This document shows positions 1-7,134 of a stretch of 35,457 nucleotides of DNA, piece after piece (the first letter of the stretch is position 1; every line of letters starts with the position of its first letter). The notes below the pieces were generated by a model. That model saw only the letters and a program-made list of their open reading frames with translations. It had not been told where the DNA came from and ran no database searches. The stretch comes from Deltaproteobacteria bacterium (GTDB lineage Bacteria > SAR324 > XYD2-FULL-50-16): positions 1-35,457 of the forward strand of contig JABGPJ010000111.1 in assembly GCA_018645005.1 (NCBI GenBank). Reading direction: 5' to 3'. The position numbers and the translations under genes are program-made.

Positions 1-82
1 AACGATTTCTTGAATGCTGAGGAAGTATACCCCTGTGGGAAAGAAACAGAAGGGACCTATCAACTCAGCATGTCAGTTTTAC

Positions 83-829
83 TCAGTCTTCATTTAGATC
101 AATATCAGTGGCAATGTCTTCAGATTTGTTCAGATCTTTTAACTCCTTTTCACGGATTAATAGCTCACGCTTTCTTTTCGCTTCGATTTCTCGCTTTTTT
201 CGCTCGATAGCTTCATTTTTTTGCACTTCGTTGTAGGAATCCATTAGAGCGATACTGTCCAAGTCGTCATCCACACCGCTACCCAACTTCCAGGAATCAG
301 GAAAAGCAATAAATTCCTTTGCCATCGTCACAAACGGGGCTTGCTGTTTTAGCTCAACTTCTCTTTCCTTGACTTGTCTGGAAAGATCTGCCGCCAATTG
401 CAAAACTTCAGGCTGGTTTTTTGATGGATCAATCTGGATCATTCCCTCAGTTTTCGCATTGAAGTAATGCTCTTCCAGTTCGTCAAATACATGCCATGCT
501 TTATCTGTATCAAGGATCTTGGCATGGCGGGCTGTACCTCTTTTTGTCCAAAGGTATAAAACGTTGACATTCCTTGTTATCTTCACGACTACGCTTTGAG
601 CGTAGTCGCCCTTAAACTCTTTAAGGACTGGGCCTTCAAGTTTAAAGTAGTGGATACCTTCAGAGAAACGGCCAATGTTCCTGTTGAAATTCTCTGTCAC
701 CCTCCGGGACTCAGTTTCATAAAACAGTGCTAATAAATCTGTCGTGATTACCTTTTGGTCCTCATAGCAGATATCATTTAAATTCTGTGGTGTGACAGCC
801 GTGATTTCTTTGCAAAAATTTCTATCCAT
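83..829 (-). CDS. ORF6N-domain phage protein
   Basis: The protein has 248 aa. Residues about 10-100 match the ORF6N (KilA-N-like) DNA-binding domain of phage and mobile-element proteins: the early stretch ITTDLLALFYETESRRVTEN, then FKLEGPVLKEF, then YLWTKRGTARHAKILDTD are family hallmarks. The C-terminal half is charged and probably helical, rich in Lys and Glu after residue 200, with no recognised domain. The ATG at 829 is preceded by GGAG at 5-nt spacing, so the start is well supported. It is the last gene in this window of a compact minus-strand phage operon, 24 bp after the DnaB-like ORF. ORF6N proteins are usually early regulators or antirepressors; the exact role here is inferred. Confidence 0.85.
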   Translation of the reverse strand: MDRNFCKEITAVTPQNLNDICYEDQKVITTDLLALFYETESRRVTENFNRNIGRFSEGIHYFKLEGPVLKEFKGDYAQSVVVKITRNVNVLYLWTKRGTARHAKILDTDKAWHVFDELEEHYFNAKTEGMIQIDPSKNQPEVLQLAADLSRQVKEREVELKQQAPFVTMAKEFIAFPDSWKLGSGVDDDLDSIALMDSYNEVQKNEAIERKKREIEAKRKRELLIREKELKDLNKSEDIATDIDLNED

Positions 830-853
830 TTATTCTCCATTTTGTTCGTTTGT

Positions 854-1159
854 TTACTGCGAATTATTTCGGTTTTCGTCAATATGACGCTCAAGTTCAG
901 CTACCTTTTCTTTCATTAAGGCTTTCAACTGTCTTGTATCCATTCCCTCACCAATGGTGATTTCATCCATTGGATTTTTTAAAGCATCCAGTTCAATCAT
1001 TGCCCGGTAAACGTGCTGGTTGGCTGGTTTGTAGAAGGTTTCAGGCTTTAATATCCGGATAACGTCTACCAGCATATCGTTATCTTCAATGATAGCTTCA
1101 AGTATCGCCTGTTCCGCTTCGATGTCATGCGGGATTGAAAGTGTTTGTTTCGGGTTCAT
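854..1159 (-). CDS. stand-alone DnaB N-terminal-domain protein
   Basis: This 101-aa protein begins like replicative helicase DnaB: IPHDIEAEQAILEAIIEDN, then FYKPANQHVYRAMIEL, then MDEITIGEGM correspond to the PPHSIEAEQ...FYTRPHRHIF...PIDLITL block of the DnaB N-terminal domain. In full-length DnaB this domain forms the collar that contacts primase and helicase loaders. The RecA-like ATPase domain is absent, and the next downstream gene is unrelated, so this is not a frameshifted helicase. Its ATG overlaps the stop of the replication gene (ATGA) and has a GGAG ribosome-binding site. A role in recruiting or blocking host DnaB is inference from domain and neighbours. Confidence 0.8.
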   Translation of the reverse strand: MNPKQTLSIPHDIEAEQAILEAIIEDNDMLVDVIRILKPETFYKPANQHVYRAMIELDALKNPMDEITIGEGMDTRQLKALMKEKVAELERHIDENRNNSQ

Positions 1160-1959
1160 GATTCTCCGTCAATTAGTTTTCGGGTCTTTTCCTTCATCCT
1201 TTCCAATTTTGACCTGCCGTCATCCTGGTCGGCATCACCGGTTAAAGGTGTGTCCTGGTTCAGATATGTCTCAAAGTGACTGGGGCGGAAAAGGGTGTTT
1301 GGCGTGATGTATTGTTTGTTCCTGTCATCATCCTTCCAGTGGGTAAACTTAGTTAATATCACCGTTTTAAAATCTTCAACAGAAAAACCATCGTTTGTTC
1401 TGCCGCTAATAAGTTTGTTTATCTCCTTGTTTTTATGAGAAAATTTTTTCCCAGTAGTAAAATTGAAGAAATCGATAACGGCCTTTATTATTTCTTCTTT
1501 CTTTACATTCTTTTCATTCTTGTTATTAGCGTTCAAGGATGGTTCCTTATTGGTTCCGCCGTTAGTGCTTCCGTTGGTGCTTTCGTTGGTTCCTTCATAG
1601 TTACTCGGATCCTGGTAGAAGTCGTAGTTTAGGACGGTTATAAGGACACCACCTGGTTCTTTCTTAGTTGCTATCATCTGGTATTCCCTTAGTGCCATCA
1701 TAGCCTTCTTCGTCTGGTTTTCGCTGTAGGTCACTTTTCGGTACCCAGCGAACCAACAAAGATCGTCGCGAATCTCCTTATAAGTGCGGAATAGCTGTCC
1801 TCTTTCAACCAGATATCGGCCGTACTGAACAGCCTTATGGTTGGCCTCCCGCAAAAGGTATTCCCATATCTCCCTGAAATGGGGGGGAGAATGAGCTATA
1901 CGTTTGTTTTTGATAACCCGCGCTTTGATGTAGTATCCTCCTGGGATTCTATCTTTCAT
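1156..1959 (-). CDS. phage replication protein with conserved phage C-terminal domain
   Basis: The protein has 267 aa. The N-terminal ~120 residues look like a winged-helix DNA-binding region (IWEYLLREANHKAVQYGRYL, then EIRDDLCWFAGYRKVTYS), as in phage replication organisers. A linker at about 125-145 has repeated x-T-N units. Residues about 160-240 match the conserved phage C-terminal domain (Phg_2220_C type): VIDFFNFTTGKKFSHKNKEI, then SVEDFKTVILTKFTHW, then TLFRPSHFETYLN. Proteins of this layout bind phage origins and load helicase. The following gene encodes a DnaB-like domain and overlaps by 4 bp, which supports a replication module. No strong ribosome-binding site is seen; it overlaps a small upstream ORF by 11 bp and may be translationally coupled. 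Confidence 0.8.
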   Translation of the reverse strand: MKDRIPGGYYIKARVIKNKRIAHSPPHFREIWEYLLREANHKAVQYGRYLVERGQLFRTYKEIRDDLCWFAGYRKVTYSENQTKKAMMALREYQMIATKKEPGGVLITVLNYDFYQDPSNYEGTNESTNGSTNGGTNKEPSLNANNKNEKNVKKEEIIKAVIDFFNFTTGKKFSHKNKEINKLISGRTNDGFSVEDFKTVILTKFTHWKDDDRNKQYITPNTLFRPSHFETYLNQDTPLTGDADQDDGRSKLERMKEKTRKLIDGES

Positions 1960-2071
1960 GATCTACTTGTTTTCCAGCCCTTCTTTTAGCTGCCTGTGCC
2001 ACGTTTTTTTCCCATTTTGAAATATCAGCAGCGCCAATAATCACGTCCGACAGTGTTGTTTCAATATTCAT
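1949..2071 (-). CDS. small ORF, 40 aa, in phage operon
   Basis: An ATG at 2071 opens a 40-codon frame (begins MNIETTLSDVIIGAADIS, ends GKQVDHER). AAGGGA lies about 8 nt upstream, a good ribosome-binding site. It starts 2 bp after the previous gene's stop and overlaps the next gene's start by 11 bp, filling the only gap in the operon. The peptide is mixed amphipathic and basic with no recognised domain. Packing and the ribosome-binding site support translation; it could simply couple translation into the replication gene. Confidence 0.55.
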   Translation of the reverse strand: MNIETTLSDVIIGAADISKWEKNVAQAAKRRAGKQVDHER

Positions 2072-2073
2072 TA

Positions 2074-2307
2074 TCATTCCCTTTTAAAGGTTTTTTTAAA
2101 TGCCTCACTGGCTTTTACGGCTAACTGCTGTGCTTCTTTTTTGGTTTGCCGAACCTTATCAATATGCCCGAACAGATTATTAAATTTTGCCATCTCTGTT
2201 GACAAAACCCGATTCGTAGATTCCAGGGCTTGTGTGACTATGACCTGTTTTTTTATTTCCAAAACCAGCGACTTGGCTGTTTCTTCACTTATCGGCTGAT
2301 CCATCAT
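2074..2307 (-). CDS. hypothetical helical phage protein, 77 aa
   Basis: Not recognised. The 77-aa product is almost entirely predicted helix, with alternating charged and hydrophobic residues (for example LVLEIKKQVIVTQALESTN, then KKEAQQLAVKASEAFKKTF) and no Cys or Trp, suggesting a short coiled-coil or DNA-associated protein. It starts with two consecutive ATGs (2307 and 2304). The first overlaps the stop of a 32-codon upstream ORF as ATGA, pointing to coupled translation because no clear ribosome-binding site is present. It lies between antirepressor and replication genes, so it is probably an early phage gene. Confidence 0.6.
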   Translation of the reverse strand: MMDQPISEETAKSLVLEIKKQVIVTQALESTNRVLSTEMAKFNNLFGHIDKVRQTKKEAQQLAVKASEAFKKTFKRE

Positions 2308-2402
2308 AATTTAATCATTTTCATTCTCAAATTTTTTCCAAAATCCAGAAACTTTTTCAGTACCGGTCGGGTTAGAAAAACCACGGGATTAATTAATTCC
2401 AT
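2304..2402 (-). CDS. possible leader ORF, 32 aa
   Basis: A 32-codon frame (begins MELINPVVFLTRPVLKKFL) fills the gap between the antirepressor and the 77-aa gene, and its TGA overlaps the next ATG as ATGATG. There is no convincing ribosome-binding site before it. The only support is its position and the stop-start overlap; it may be chance or a coupling peptide. Confidence 0.3.
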   Translation of the reverse strand: MELINPVVFLTRPVLKKFLDFGKNLRMKMIKL

Positions 2403-2425
2403 GATTTTAATAGCTTAGAAAATCT

Positions 2426-3256
2426 CTATAATTCGAGTTTTTCCAGCAAGGGAATCACCGACTCTTTCCATTTCAACTGTTGGACGGGTGCCCCATCTGA
2501 GTGATTCTTTCCTGTATCCAATAAAACACTGTGGGGTTTTCCTATTTCCGTCGGGGACCAGTGAATAATCTTTTTCACCTTCCCATCCACTGTTTTTTCA
2601 CTGTGCCAGAATGCTTGAAGGTTGAGATTCAAAAGCGCTTGGTTGATTTTTCGGGGGCCGACTCCATCAAACCGATCCCCTATTTCGGTTGGAGACAATT
2701 GTTCCATTTGATCGTCGTTCAAAAGGTGAGTAACTCCCATTTTTTCCATAAGATCAACACCCTTTGTTGACCTTATGTAAGAGTTTGCACTGAGCAACTG
2801 CTGATTTCCTTCAAGTCCAAATTCGTACGCCAAGGCTTTAGCCTCTCTGAAGGCTTCAATCAAAGAAGTACTTGTGTTGGAAGTAACTCTCGGGTTTTCT
2901 ACTATGCCATGACTCCAATAATCAAAAAGTACCTGGAAGCATTCGTCCTGATACTGGGTAACTGCATTCTTGACCTCTGGTTTTACCTTGTCTGGGTTGA
3001 CGGAAAATAACCAACCGTTCAGTTTATTTAGAGGCAGGCAAAGCATTTCTTGACTTCCACCAGCTGTTTGCAAAGGTATATACATATGTGTATACCTTTT
3101 TGTGTCCTGTATTTTCTGGCTTTGCCGTGCCCATTGAAGTCCCATGCCTTCAACAATTGGTTTCATCGCGACATAACTTTTACCAGCTTTTTGAACGGTA
3201 ATCAGACTGTTTCCATTAAAATAAACAGTTTCAGCTTTTACAATTTGATTGCTCAT
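2426..3256 (-). CDS. P22-type phage antirepressor (P22_AR_N)
   Basis: The 276-aa protein matches the P22 antirepressor N-terminal domain over residues about 8-120: YFNGNSLITVQKAG, YVAMKPIVEGMGLQWARQSQ, MLCLPLNKLNGWLFSVNPDK, and VTQYQDECFQVLFDYW are family signatures. The C-terminal half contains LSPTEIGDRF...KINQALLNLNLQ and a second SPTEIG, typical of antirepressor C-terminal DNA-binding or winged regions. Such proteins inactivate phage repressors and trigger lytic growth. The ATG at 3256 follows CAGGGA at about 7 nt. It is the first protein gene after the promoter at about 3500, behind a structured leader of about 230 nt, so expression may be controlled after transcription initiation (inference). 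Confidence 0.9.
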   Translation of the reverse strand: MSNQIVKAETVYFNGNSLITVQKAGKSYVAMKPIVEGMGLQWARQSQKIQDTKRYTHMYIPLQTAGGSQEMLCLPLNKLNGWLFSVNPDKVKPEVKNAVTQYQDECFQVLFDYWSHGIVENPRVTSNTSTSLIEAFREAKALAYEFGLEGNQQLLSANSYIRSTKGVDLMEKMGVTHLLNDDQMEQLSPTEIGDRFDGVGPRKINQALLNLNLQAFWHSEKTVDGKVKKIIHWSPTEIGKPHSVLLDTGKNHSDGAPVQQLKWKESVIPLLEKLEL

Positions 3257-3313
3257 AATAATCCCTGTAATTGAAATTTAAGATCGCAGCCTCTAGAACC
3301 CAAAAACCAAAAG

Positions 3314-3472
3314 AGCTTAGAATCCTAGGCGGTGTACAAGCACCGTAAGGGAAAAGTAAGCGATTTCTTTCCCGTAGCCAGAATTCTAAGCTATTTTCGC
3401 CCTTTAATGCAGTTTTGGTGGCTTATTCCAATGAATCCGACTTGTACCGGATACTCAAAACCTTTAATGGGC
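3314..3472 (-). promoter_or_regulatory. structured 5' leader RNA with potential kissing loops
   Basis: Read as minus-strand RNA, this leader has several stems visible by eye. GCCC (3472-3469) pairs with GGGC (3402-3399). GUUUUG (3461-3456) pairs with CAAAAC (3417-3412). A hairpin has stem AUCCG/CGGAU (3452-3448 and 3439-3435). A 10-bp stem, AGCUUAGAAU/AUUCUAAGCU (3392-3383 and 3323-3314), encloses GGGAAA/UUUCCC (3373-3368 and 3354-3349) and CGGUG/CACCG (3345-3341 and 3334-3330). The loop of the 3435-3452 hairpin contains UACAAG, and the loop of the 3330-3345 hairpin is CUUGUA, an exact 6-nt complement. No known RNA class was recognised. It lies between a consensus promoter and the antirepressor start. 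Confidence 0.55.
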
Positions 3473-3494
3473 AGTCTGCTTGAATGAACCATAT

Positions 3495-3523
3495 TCATAA
3501 AATTATCTATATAATTCTGTCAA
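3495..3523 (-). promoter_or_regulatory. sigma70-like promoter of the phage operon
   Basis: On the minus strand a perfect -35 TTGACA (3523-3518) is followed 17 bp later by TTATGA (3500-3495), a moderate -10 match. Transcription would start near 3488 and run through the structured leader into the antirepressor operon. A short inverted repeat TGAAT...ATTCA overlaps the -10 side and could be an operator. Confidence 0.65.
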
Positions 3524-4029
3524 GCCTTCCAGTTAAAAAAAATCGATTAGATCCAAAAACTCCTTTCCAATCCCTTCTGTTTCTGAATGGGTCTTGGTTA
3601 GGTACGCTGCACAAGTTCTTTGGTTCAAATCAGAAATACAACCACAACCAAGCTGTTGAAAAGCTGGACGGGATTTATTAAAAAGGAAGCCAATAAATTC
3701 AAACAACGACATGTCTAAAATGGAAATCTCTGAGATCCTGAGCAAGAATAATTACCACTTCTGAAGGTTAATCGAAGTTTATGGATGTCCTAGCAGGGAA
3801 TGGTTTGTTATCGGCAGAAAAACAAACAGTACAATATATCTATGGTATGGTTTTGAATTCTATTCGATTGTTAGATTGAACGCAAAGACATGTTTTAAAA
3901 GAACATCAGCTAATCTTGTGGGGAGGGGGGGTGGGATGATGTGAAAGAGAAAATTGATCCCTGGTACCCTGTCGCTATTGAGAAAAGAAATTCTTCTTTA
4001 GCCGGTTAACGCTTACACCTCGGAGTATT
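3524..4029. other. gene-poor gap in the phage-like region
   Basis: About 500 bp upstream of the phage promoter has no convincing gene. Short frames on both strands lack ribosome-binding sites and recognisable content. The stretch is AT-rich except for a G-rich run at 3920-3935. Confidence 0.5.
3920..3935 (+). other. G-quadruplex-type G tract
   Basis: The plus strand reads GGGGAGGGGGGGTGGG. This can be split into four runs of three or more G with single-nucleotide loops, the canonical pattern of very stable G-quadruplexes. It lies in AT-rich non-coding DNA about 95 bp before the 4030 ORF. Confidence 0.5.
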
Positions 4030-4308
4030 ATGGATTGGCCAGAGAAAACATTTTTTGAAAAAAGTGGTGGGATTAAGGGGAAAATATATATTGCAGTTTT
4101 TCCAATAAGGCGAGAAAATAAGATAGGGTCAGCATCATGTGAGAGATGCGCAAACCTCTTTGTGATATCGATTGACGAAATGTGGGCGAGGTGTAATACA
4201 ATACCAAATGAAGTAAGCGAATGCATCTTGGAGCTTTACAACGTTACACTGGATATTGTCTATGACAATGTACTAACTGGTTACTCCATTATTAATGGAC
4301 ATATTTGA
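4030..4308 (+). CDS. hypothetical protein, 92 aa
   Basis: Not recognised. It is the only plus-strand candidate gene in the phage-like region. The ATG follows GGAG with a short 4-nt spacing. The product has a CxxC (CERC, about residue 38) and a mixed hydrophobic C-terminal half, with no signal peptide or membrane segment. It converges on the 4342-5160 gene with a 33-bp gap. Composition looks protein-like, but there is no homology evidence, so it may be a chance frame. Confidence 0.4.
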   Translation: MDWPEKTFFEKSGGIKGKIYIAVFPIRRENKIGSASCERCANLFVISIDEMWARCNTIPNEVSECILELYNVTLDIVYDNVLTGYSIINGHI

Positions 4309-4341
4309 TCATTAATTCATGGTCTTAAATACTCCCTCTGA

Positions 4342-5160
4342 CTATTTCTTCTTTTTAGCCTTGTACTTCTCAATAAACGCTGCAGTAGCCTTAATCACAT
4401 CTTTACTATCGAGCTGGTTAATGATCCGCTCTTCATAGATCCCTCTCAGATCTGCGGCTTTTATGTTGATTGTGATTGCCTTTCCATCGGTTTTATGCTG
4501 AACCCCTGGGAGGTACTGAAACTTTTTCCAGGGAACAGCTGTTATGGTCTTTCCTGCATCCCTGATATCTTCCAGTGTCGTTTTCTGTAGTTTATCTACA
4601 TCTAATTCCCCGTTTTCATCAAAATATTGTTGCTGGATATCTTCGGACTTCCAGGATATTGCCCGGATCTTTGCCATCAGGTTTGCGACTTCATATTTCC
4701 TGGTCTTTTTCTTTTGCTCCTGTTTGAACTTCAGGATTGCTTTGTCGCTCAATAACGGCTTTAGAACTGGGTATGCTGTCAGTAATTTTGCAACACGGGC
4801 GAGTGTGTATGACTCATTGTAAAATGTAGGGTCATCAGCCCGGCCGAACCGATCTCGGATATATCCAGCAAACCGGGTATCTTTTTGTTTTCCGTTGTGA
4901 GACCAGTATTGTTCATCCAAAAAACGCTGTCTATGTTCAAAAATCTCAGCCAGGCCTAACATGATACCGCGATCTTCCGGAATCTCTTCTTTAACCGCTG
5001 TTTCTCGAATTCTGCGTATATTATCAAAGTGATCCTCGATTTCCTTCTCTTTTTCTGCCAGGTTGAACGGAACTGGAAAATCATCTGCTTGAACCTGCTC
5101 AATTGTTCGACCAGTAGCTAAAATGAGATCTGTTTTGTTAGGACTGTTTTTTTTGGTCAT
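4342..5160 (-). CDS. hypothetical protein, 272 aa, downstream of iteron-like repeats
   Basis: Not recognised. The frame is open from 5214, but the first 18 codons are read from tandem repeats, and the ATG at 5160 (MTKKNSPNK) has AAGGGA about 6 nt upstream, so 5160 is the preferred start. The product is soluble, charged, mostly helical and ends in a Lys-rich tail (KYKAKKKK). The order of a charged N-terminus, an aromatic-rich middle (QYWSHNGKQKDTRFAGYIRD) and a basic C-terminus suggests a DNA-binding or replication/maintenance protein, but that is inference. A promoter at 5317-5345 and repeats at 5183-5215 precede it, so it may regulate its own synthesis or bind the repeats. Confidence 0.75.
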   Translation of the reverse strand: MTKKNSPNKTDLILATGRTIEQVQADDFPVPFNLAEKEKEIEDHFDNIRRIRETAVKEEIPEDRGIMLGLAEIFEHRQRFLDEQYWSHNGKQKDTRFAGYIRDRFGRADDPTFYNESYTLARVAKLLTAYPVLKPLLSDKAILKFKQEQKKKTRKYEVANLMAKIRAISWKSEDIQQQYFDENGELDVDKLQKTTLEDIRDAGKTITAVPWKKFQYLPGVQHKTDGKAITINIKAADLRGIYEERIINQLDSKDVIKATAAFIEKYKAKKKK

Positions 5161-5182
5161 GTCATCCCTTTTTTGGTTTATC

Positions 5183-5215
5183 ATTCTGCCACAATTCTGC
5201 CACAATTCTGCCAAT
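5183..5215. repeat. three 11-bp tandem repeats (iteron-like)
   Basis: The plus strand has three head-to-tail units of 11 bp, ATTCTGCCACA, ATTCTGCCACA and ATTCTGCCAAT. The period equals about one helical turn, putting each site on the same DNA face. The same core TTCTGCCA recurs twice at 5328-5345. This arrangement is typical of iterons or cooperative operator sites; which applies is not known. Confidence 0.7.
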
Positions 5216-5316
5216 CTGTGAAAATATATTTCGATACCTATCTGTTATTAAAGCATTTAGACCGCTTTGACTCTATCAGCAGCCATGCTGTTCATATAGT
5301 ATACTGATATATTAGG

Positions 5317-5345
5317 ATTATACAGATTTCTGCCACTTCTGCCAC
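5317..5345 (-). promoter_or_regulatory. promoter overlapped by TTCTGCCAC repeats
   Basis: On the minus strand a perfect TATAAT (5322-5317) with an extended TG is preceded, at 17-bp spacing, by GTGGCA (5345-5340). The -35 is supplied by two 9-bp direct repeats (TTCTGCCAC on the plus strand, 5328-5336 and 5337-5345) that share the core of the repeats at 5183-5215. A protein binding these repeats would occlude the -35, so autoregulation of the downstream gene is plausible. The transcript would have a leader of about 150 nt. Confidence 0.6.
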
Positions 5346-5367
5346 CGACTGTTTGAGAGCAGAAACG

Positions 5368-5418
5368 AAAAAAGCCGATATTTAAAAAGGCTCGTAAACC
5401 CTTTTAAGTATCGGCTTT
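5368..5418 (-). terminator. rho-independent terminator of the tRNA unit
   Basis: On the minus strand a long stem, AAGCCGATACTTAAAAGGG against CCTTTTTAAATATCGGCTT, with a small loop, is followed by TTTTTTCG. It lies 16 bp after the encoded CCA of tRNA-Gly. Confidence 0.8.
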
Positions 5419-5433
5419 GGTGTCGCATAAGAA

Positions 5434-5510
<77 letters not shown>

Positions 5511-5535
5511 CTTTCTTTTTTTGGGGTACTGCGTT

Positions 5536-5610
5536 TGGCTGGGCCGCCAGGGATCGAACCTGGGAATGACGGGATCAAAACCCGCTGCCTTACCGCTTGG
5601 CCACGGCCCA
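5536..5610 (-). tRNA. tRNA-Gln (anticodon TTG)
   Basis: A 75-nt minus-strand cloverleaf starting TGGGCCGTGGCCAAGCGGTA, with anticodon loop TTTTGAT (anticodon TTG), T arm CCAGGTTCGATCCCTGG and an encoded CCA. It is the first gene of a Gln-Gly tRNA pair. Confidence 0.95.
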
Positions 5611-5693
5611 ACAACCAATCAAGCTTTAAATTTATAGAATACTGCTCAATTCGTCAACTGCTTTCTTGCCAAAAACCACTTTTGAGATATTTT

Positions 5694-7046
5694 TCAGTTG
5701 GTTACTTTTATTTTTGCTTTCATCTCCAAACCCATTGAGCGCATTTCCGGCCTCAGGGCAACCCAAAGATTGACGACAGTGAGGGTCAAACCGGCGCCCA
5801 GGAACAGCCCCGTGATATTTAATTTAATCAGTGCTCCGCAGATAGCCTGTGAAATCGGAACAAGGCCGATGGACGCGAACATCATTGTGCTGAGCACACG
5901 TCCCAGAAGTAATCTTGGGGTTCTAATCTGTAACCAGGTGTTATATTGAATCACCACATATCCCTGGGATGCCCCCATCAATAACGCGACAAAAGCGGTT
6001 GAATAGGTTCCGGGCAGGAAACCCAGGATCATAAGTTCCAAACCGGATGAACTCAGGATTAACATCAGAAAGGTGCCCAGGCGTTCCGGCCTGACAGAGG
6101 GCAGAAAACCAGCCAACAGAATACCCAACAGCATACCGGCTCCCAGGCCGGACATAATGATACCAAAAGCAGCGGCGCCTTCTGGAAAGCGGGTGTTGGC
6201 CATCACCGGAATACCTACCAGCAGCGGTCCCTCCACTAGAAAATGGGCGACAGATGTGACCAGTAACATCAGACGCATGGTTTTATCTTTCAATACGTAA
6301 AGCAGGCCCTGCTTGAAAAAGTTCAGAGCACCGGATATCTCCTGGCTGGCTGTTTCTGATTCCGTGATTTTCTTGATCCGGATGAGGGAGAATATGATGA
6401 CCGAAAGGAAAAACGTCAAGGCGTTAAACCCGAATGCAGCGGTAATTCCGGTGATGTCGGCAATCTGACTTCCCTGAACAGTGGGGTCCGAAGACTTTGA
6501 GAACAAAGCGATGAGCACCCCAGCCAGTGCGGGGCCTACGGCAAGACTTAATTGGATAGTGCCCTGGATGATTGCGTTGCCGGCCAGCAGAAATTCATCA
6601 TCTACGATACGCGGGATGATGGCGGACTGGGCTGGATAAAAAAAAGCATCTGCAAAACCAAAGCTCAAGGCAAGTGCATAAAGCATCCAGATCTGAATCA
6701 AACCTGATATCAGCAGGTAGGTCAGCGCTAAAACCAGCAGCATGCGAGCCAGGTTGGAGATGACCATGACTATTTTAGGCGAGTATCGATCTGTGAGGGC
6801 TCCGCCCACCAGCATGAAAAGCGCCCGTGGAATACCCGCGAGGGCCAAAACAGTCCCCATCTGAAAGGGGTCGTTAGTCAGTTTTAGCACCAGCCAGGGA
6901 AGAGCAATCATGTAGAACTGAGATCCAAGGACGGATATCCCCTCTCCAATCCATAACAGACGAAGGTTGCGAAGCCTGAGGACCACTAGTATGGGGTGTT
7001 TTTGTCTGGCTGGAACCGTTTCCGGAGTACTGGGGTCTTGCGCCAT
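5694..7046 (-). CDS. MFS transporter, EntS-like (MFS_3 family)
   Basis: A protein of about 450 aa with around 12 hydrophobic segments. The first helix region carries NLRLLWIGEGISVLGSQFY, followed by LPWLVLKLT and an ALTDRYSPK loop between helices 2 and 3, matching the major-facilitator A motif. The overall pattern is that of the MFS_3/EntS group of exporters. The substrate cannot be told from sequence. The frame is open to 7160, but the first residues there (MPSYFYTIP) are read from a palindromic repeat end, so ATG 7046 (MAQDPSTPE) is preferred even though no clear ribosome-binding site precedes it. It has no same-strand partner except the tRNAs downstream. Confidence 0.85.
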   Translation of the reverse strand: MAQDPSTPETVPARQKHPILVVLRLRNLRLLWIGEGISVLGSQFYMIALPWLVLKLTNDPFQMGTVLALAGIPRALFMLVGGALTDRYSPKIVMVISNLARMLLVLALTYLLISGLIQIWMLYALALSFGFADAFFYPAQSAIIPRIVDDEFLLAGNAIIQGTIQLSLAVGPALAGVLIALFSKSSDPTVQGSQIADITGITAAFGFNALTFFLSVIIFSLIRIKKITESETASQEISGALNFFKQGLLYVLKDKTMRLMLLVTSVAHFLVEGPLLVGIPVMANTRFPEGAAAFGIIMSGLGAGMLLGILLAGFLPSVRPERLGTFLMLILSSSGLELMILGFLPGTYSTAFVALLMGASQGYVVIQYNTWLQIRTPRLLLGRVLSTMMFASIGLVPISQAICGALIKLNITGLFLGAGLTLTVVNLWVALRPEMRSMGLEMKAKIKVTN

Positions 7047-7134
7047 TTGGTTCAAAGAATTAGAGTAATTTTTAGTAAATGGTTTATTTTGATGGATTTC
7101 AACCGCTTTTAGTATATTTCTGGCTGGAGCCTTA

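Noticed and set aside
3484-3745. Overlapping plus- and minus-strand frames of 65 and 70 aa
   Set aside because: Both lack ribosome-binding sites and recognisable content, and they overlap the phage promoter region on opposite strands.
3781-3879. 32-aa plus-strand frame starting MDVLAGNGLL
   Set aside because: No convincing ribosome-binding site, no neighbour in the same direction within coupling distance, and no recognisable sequence.
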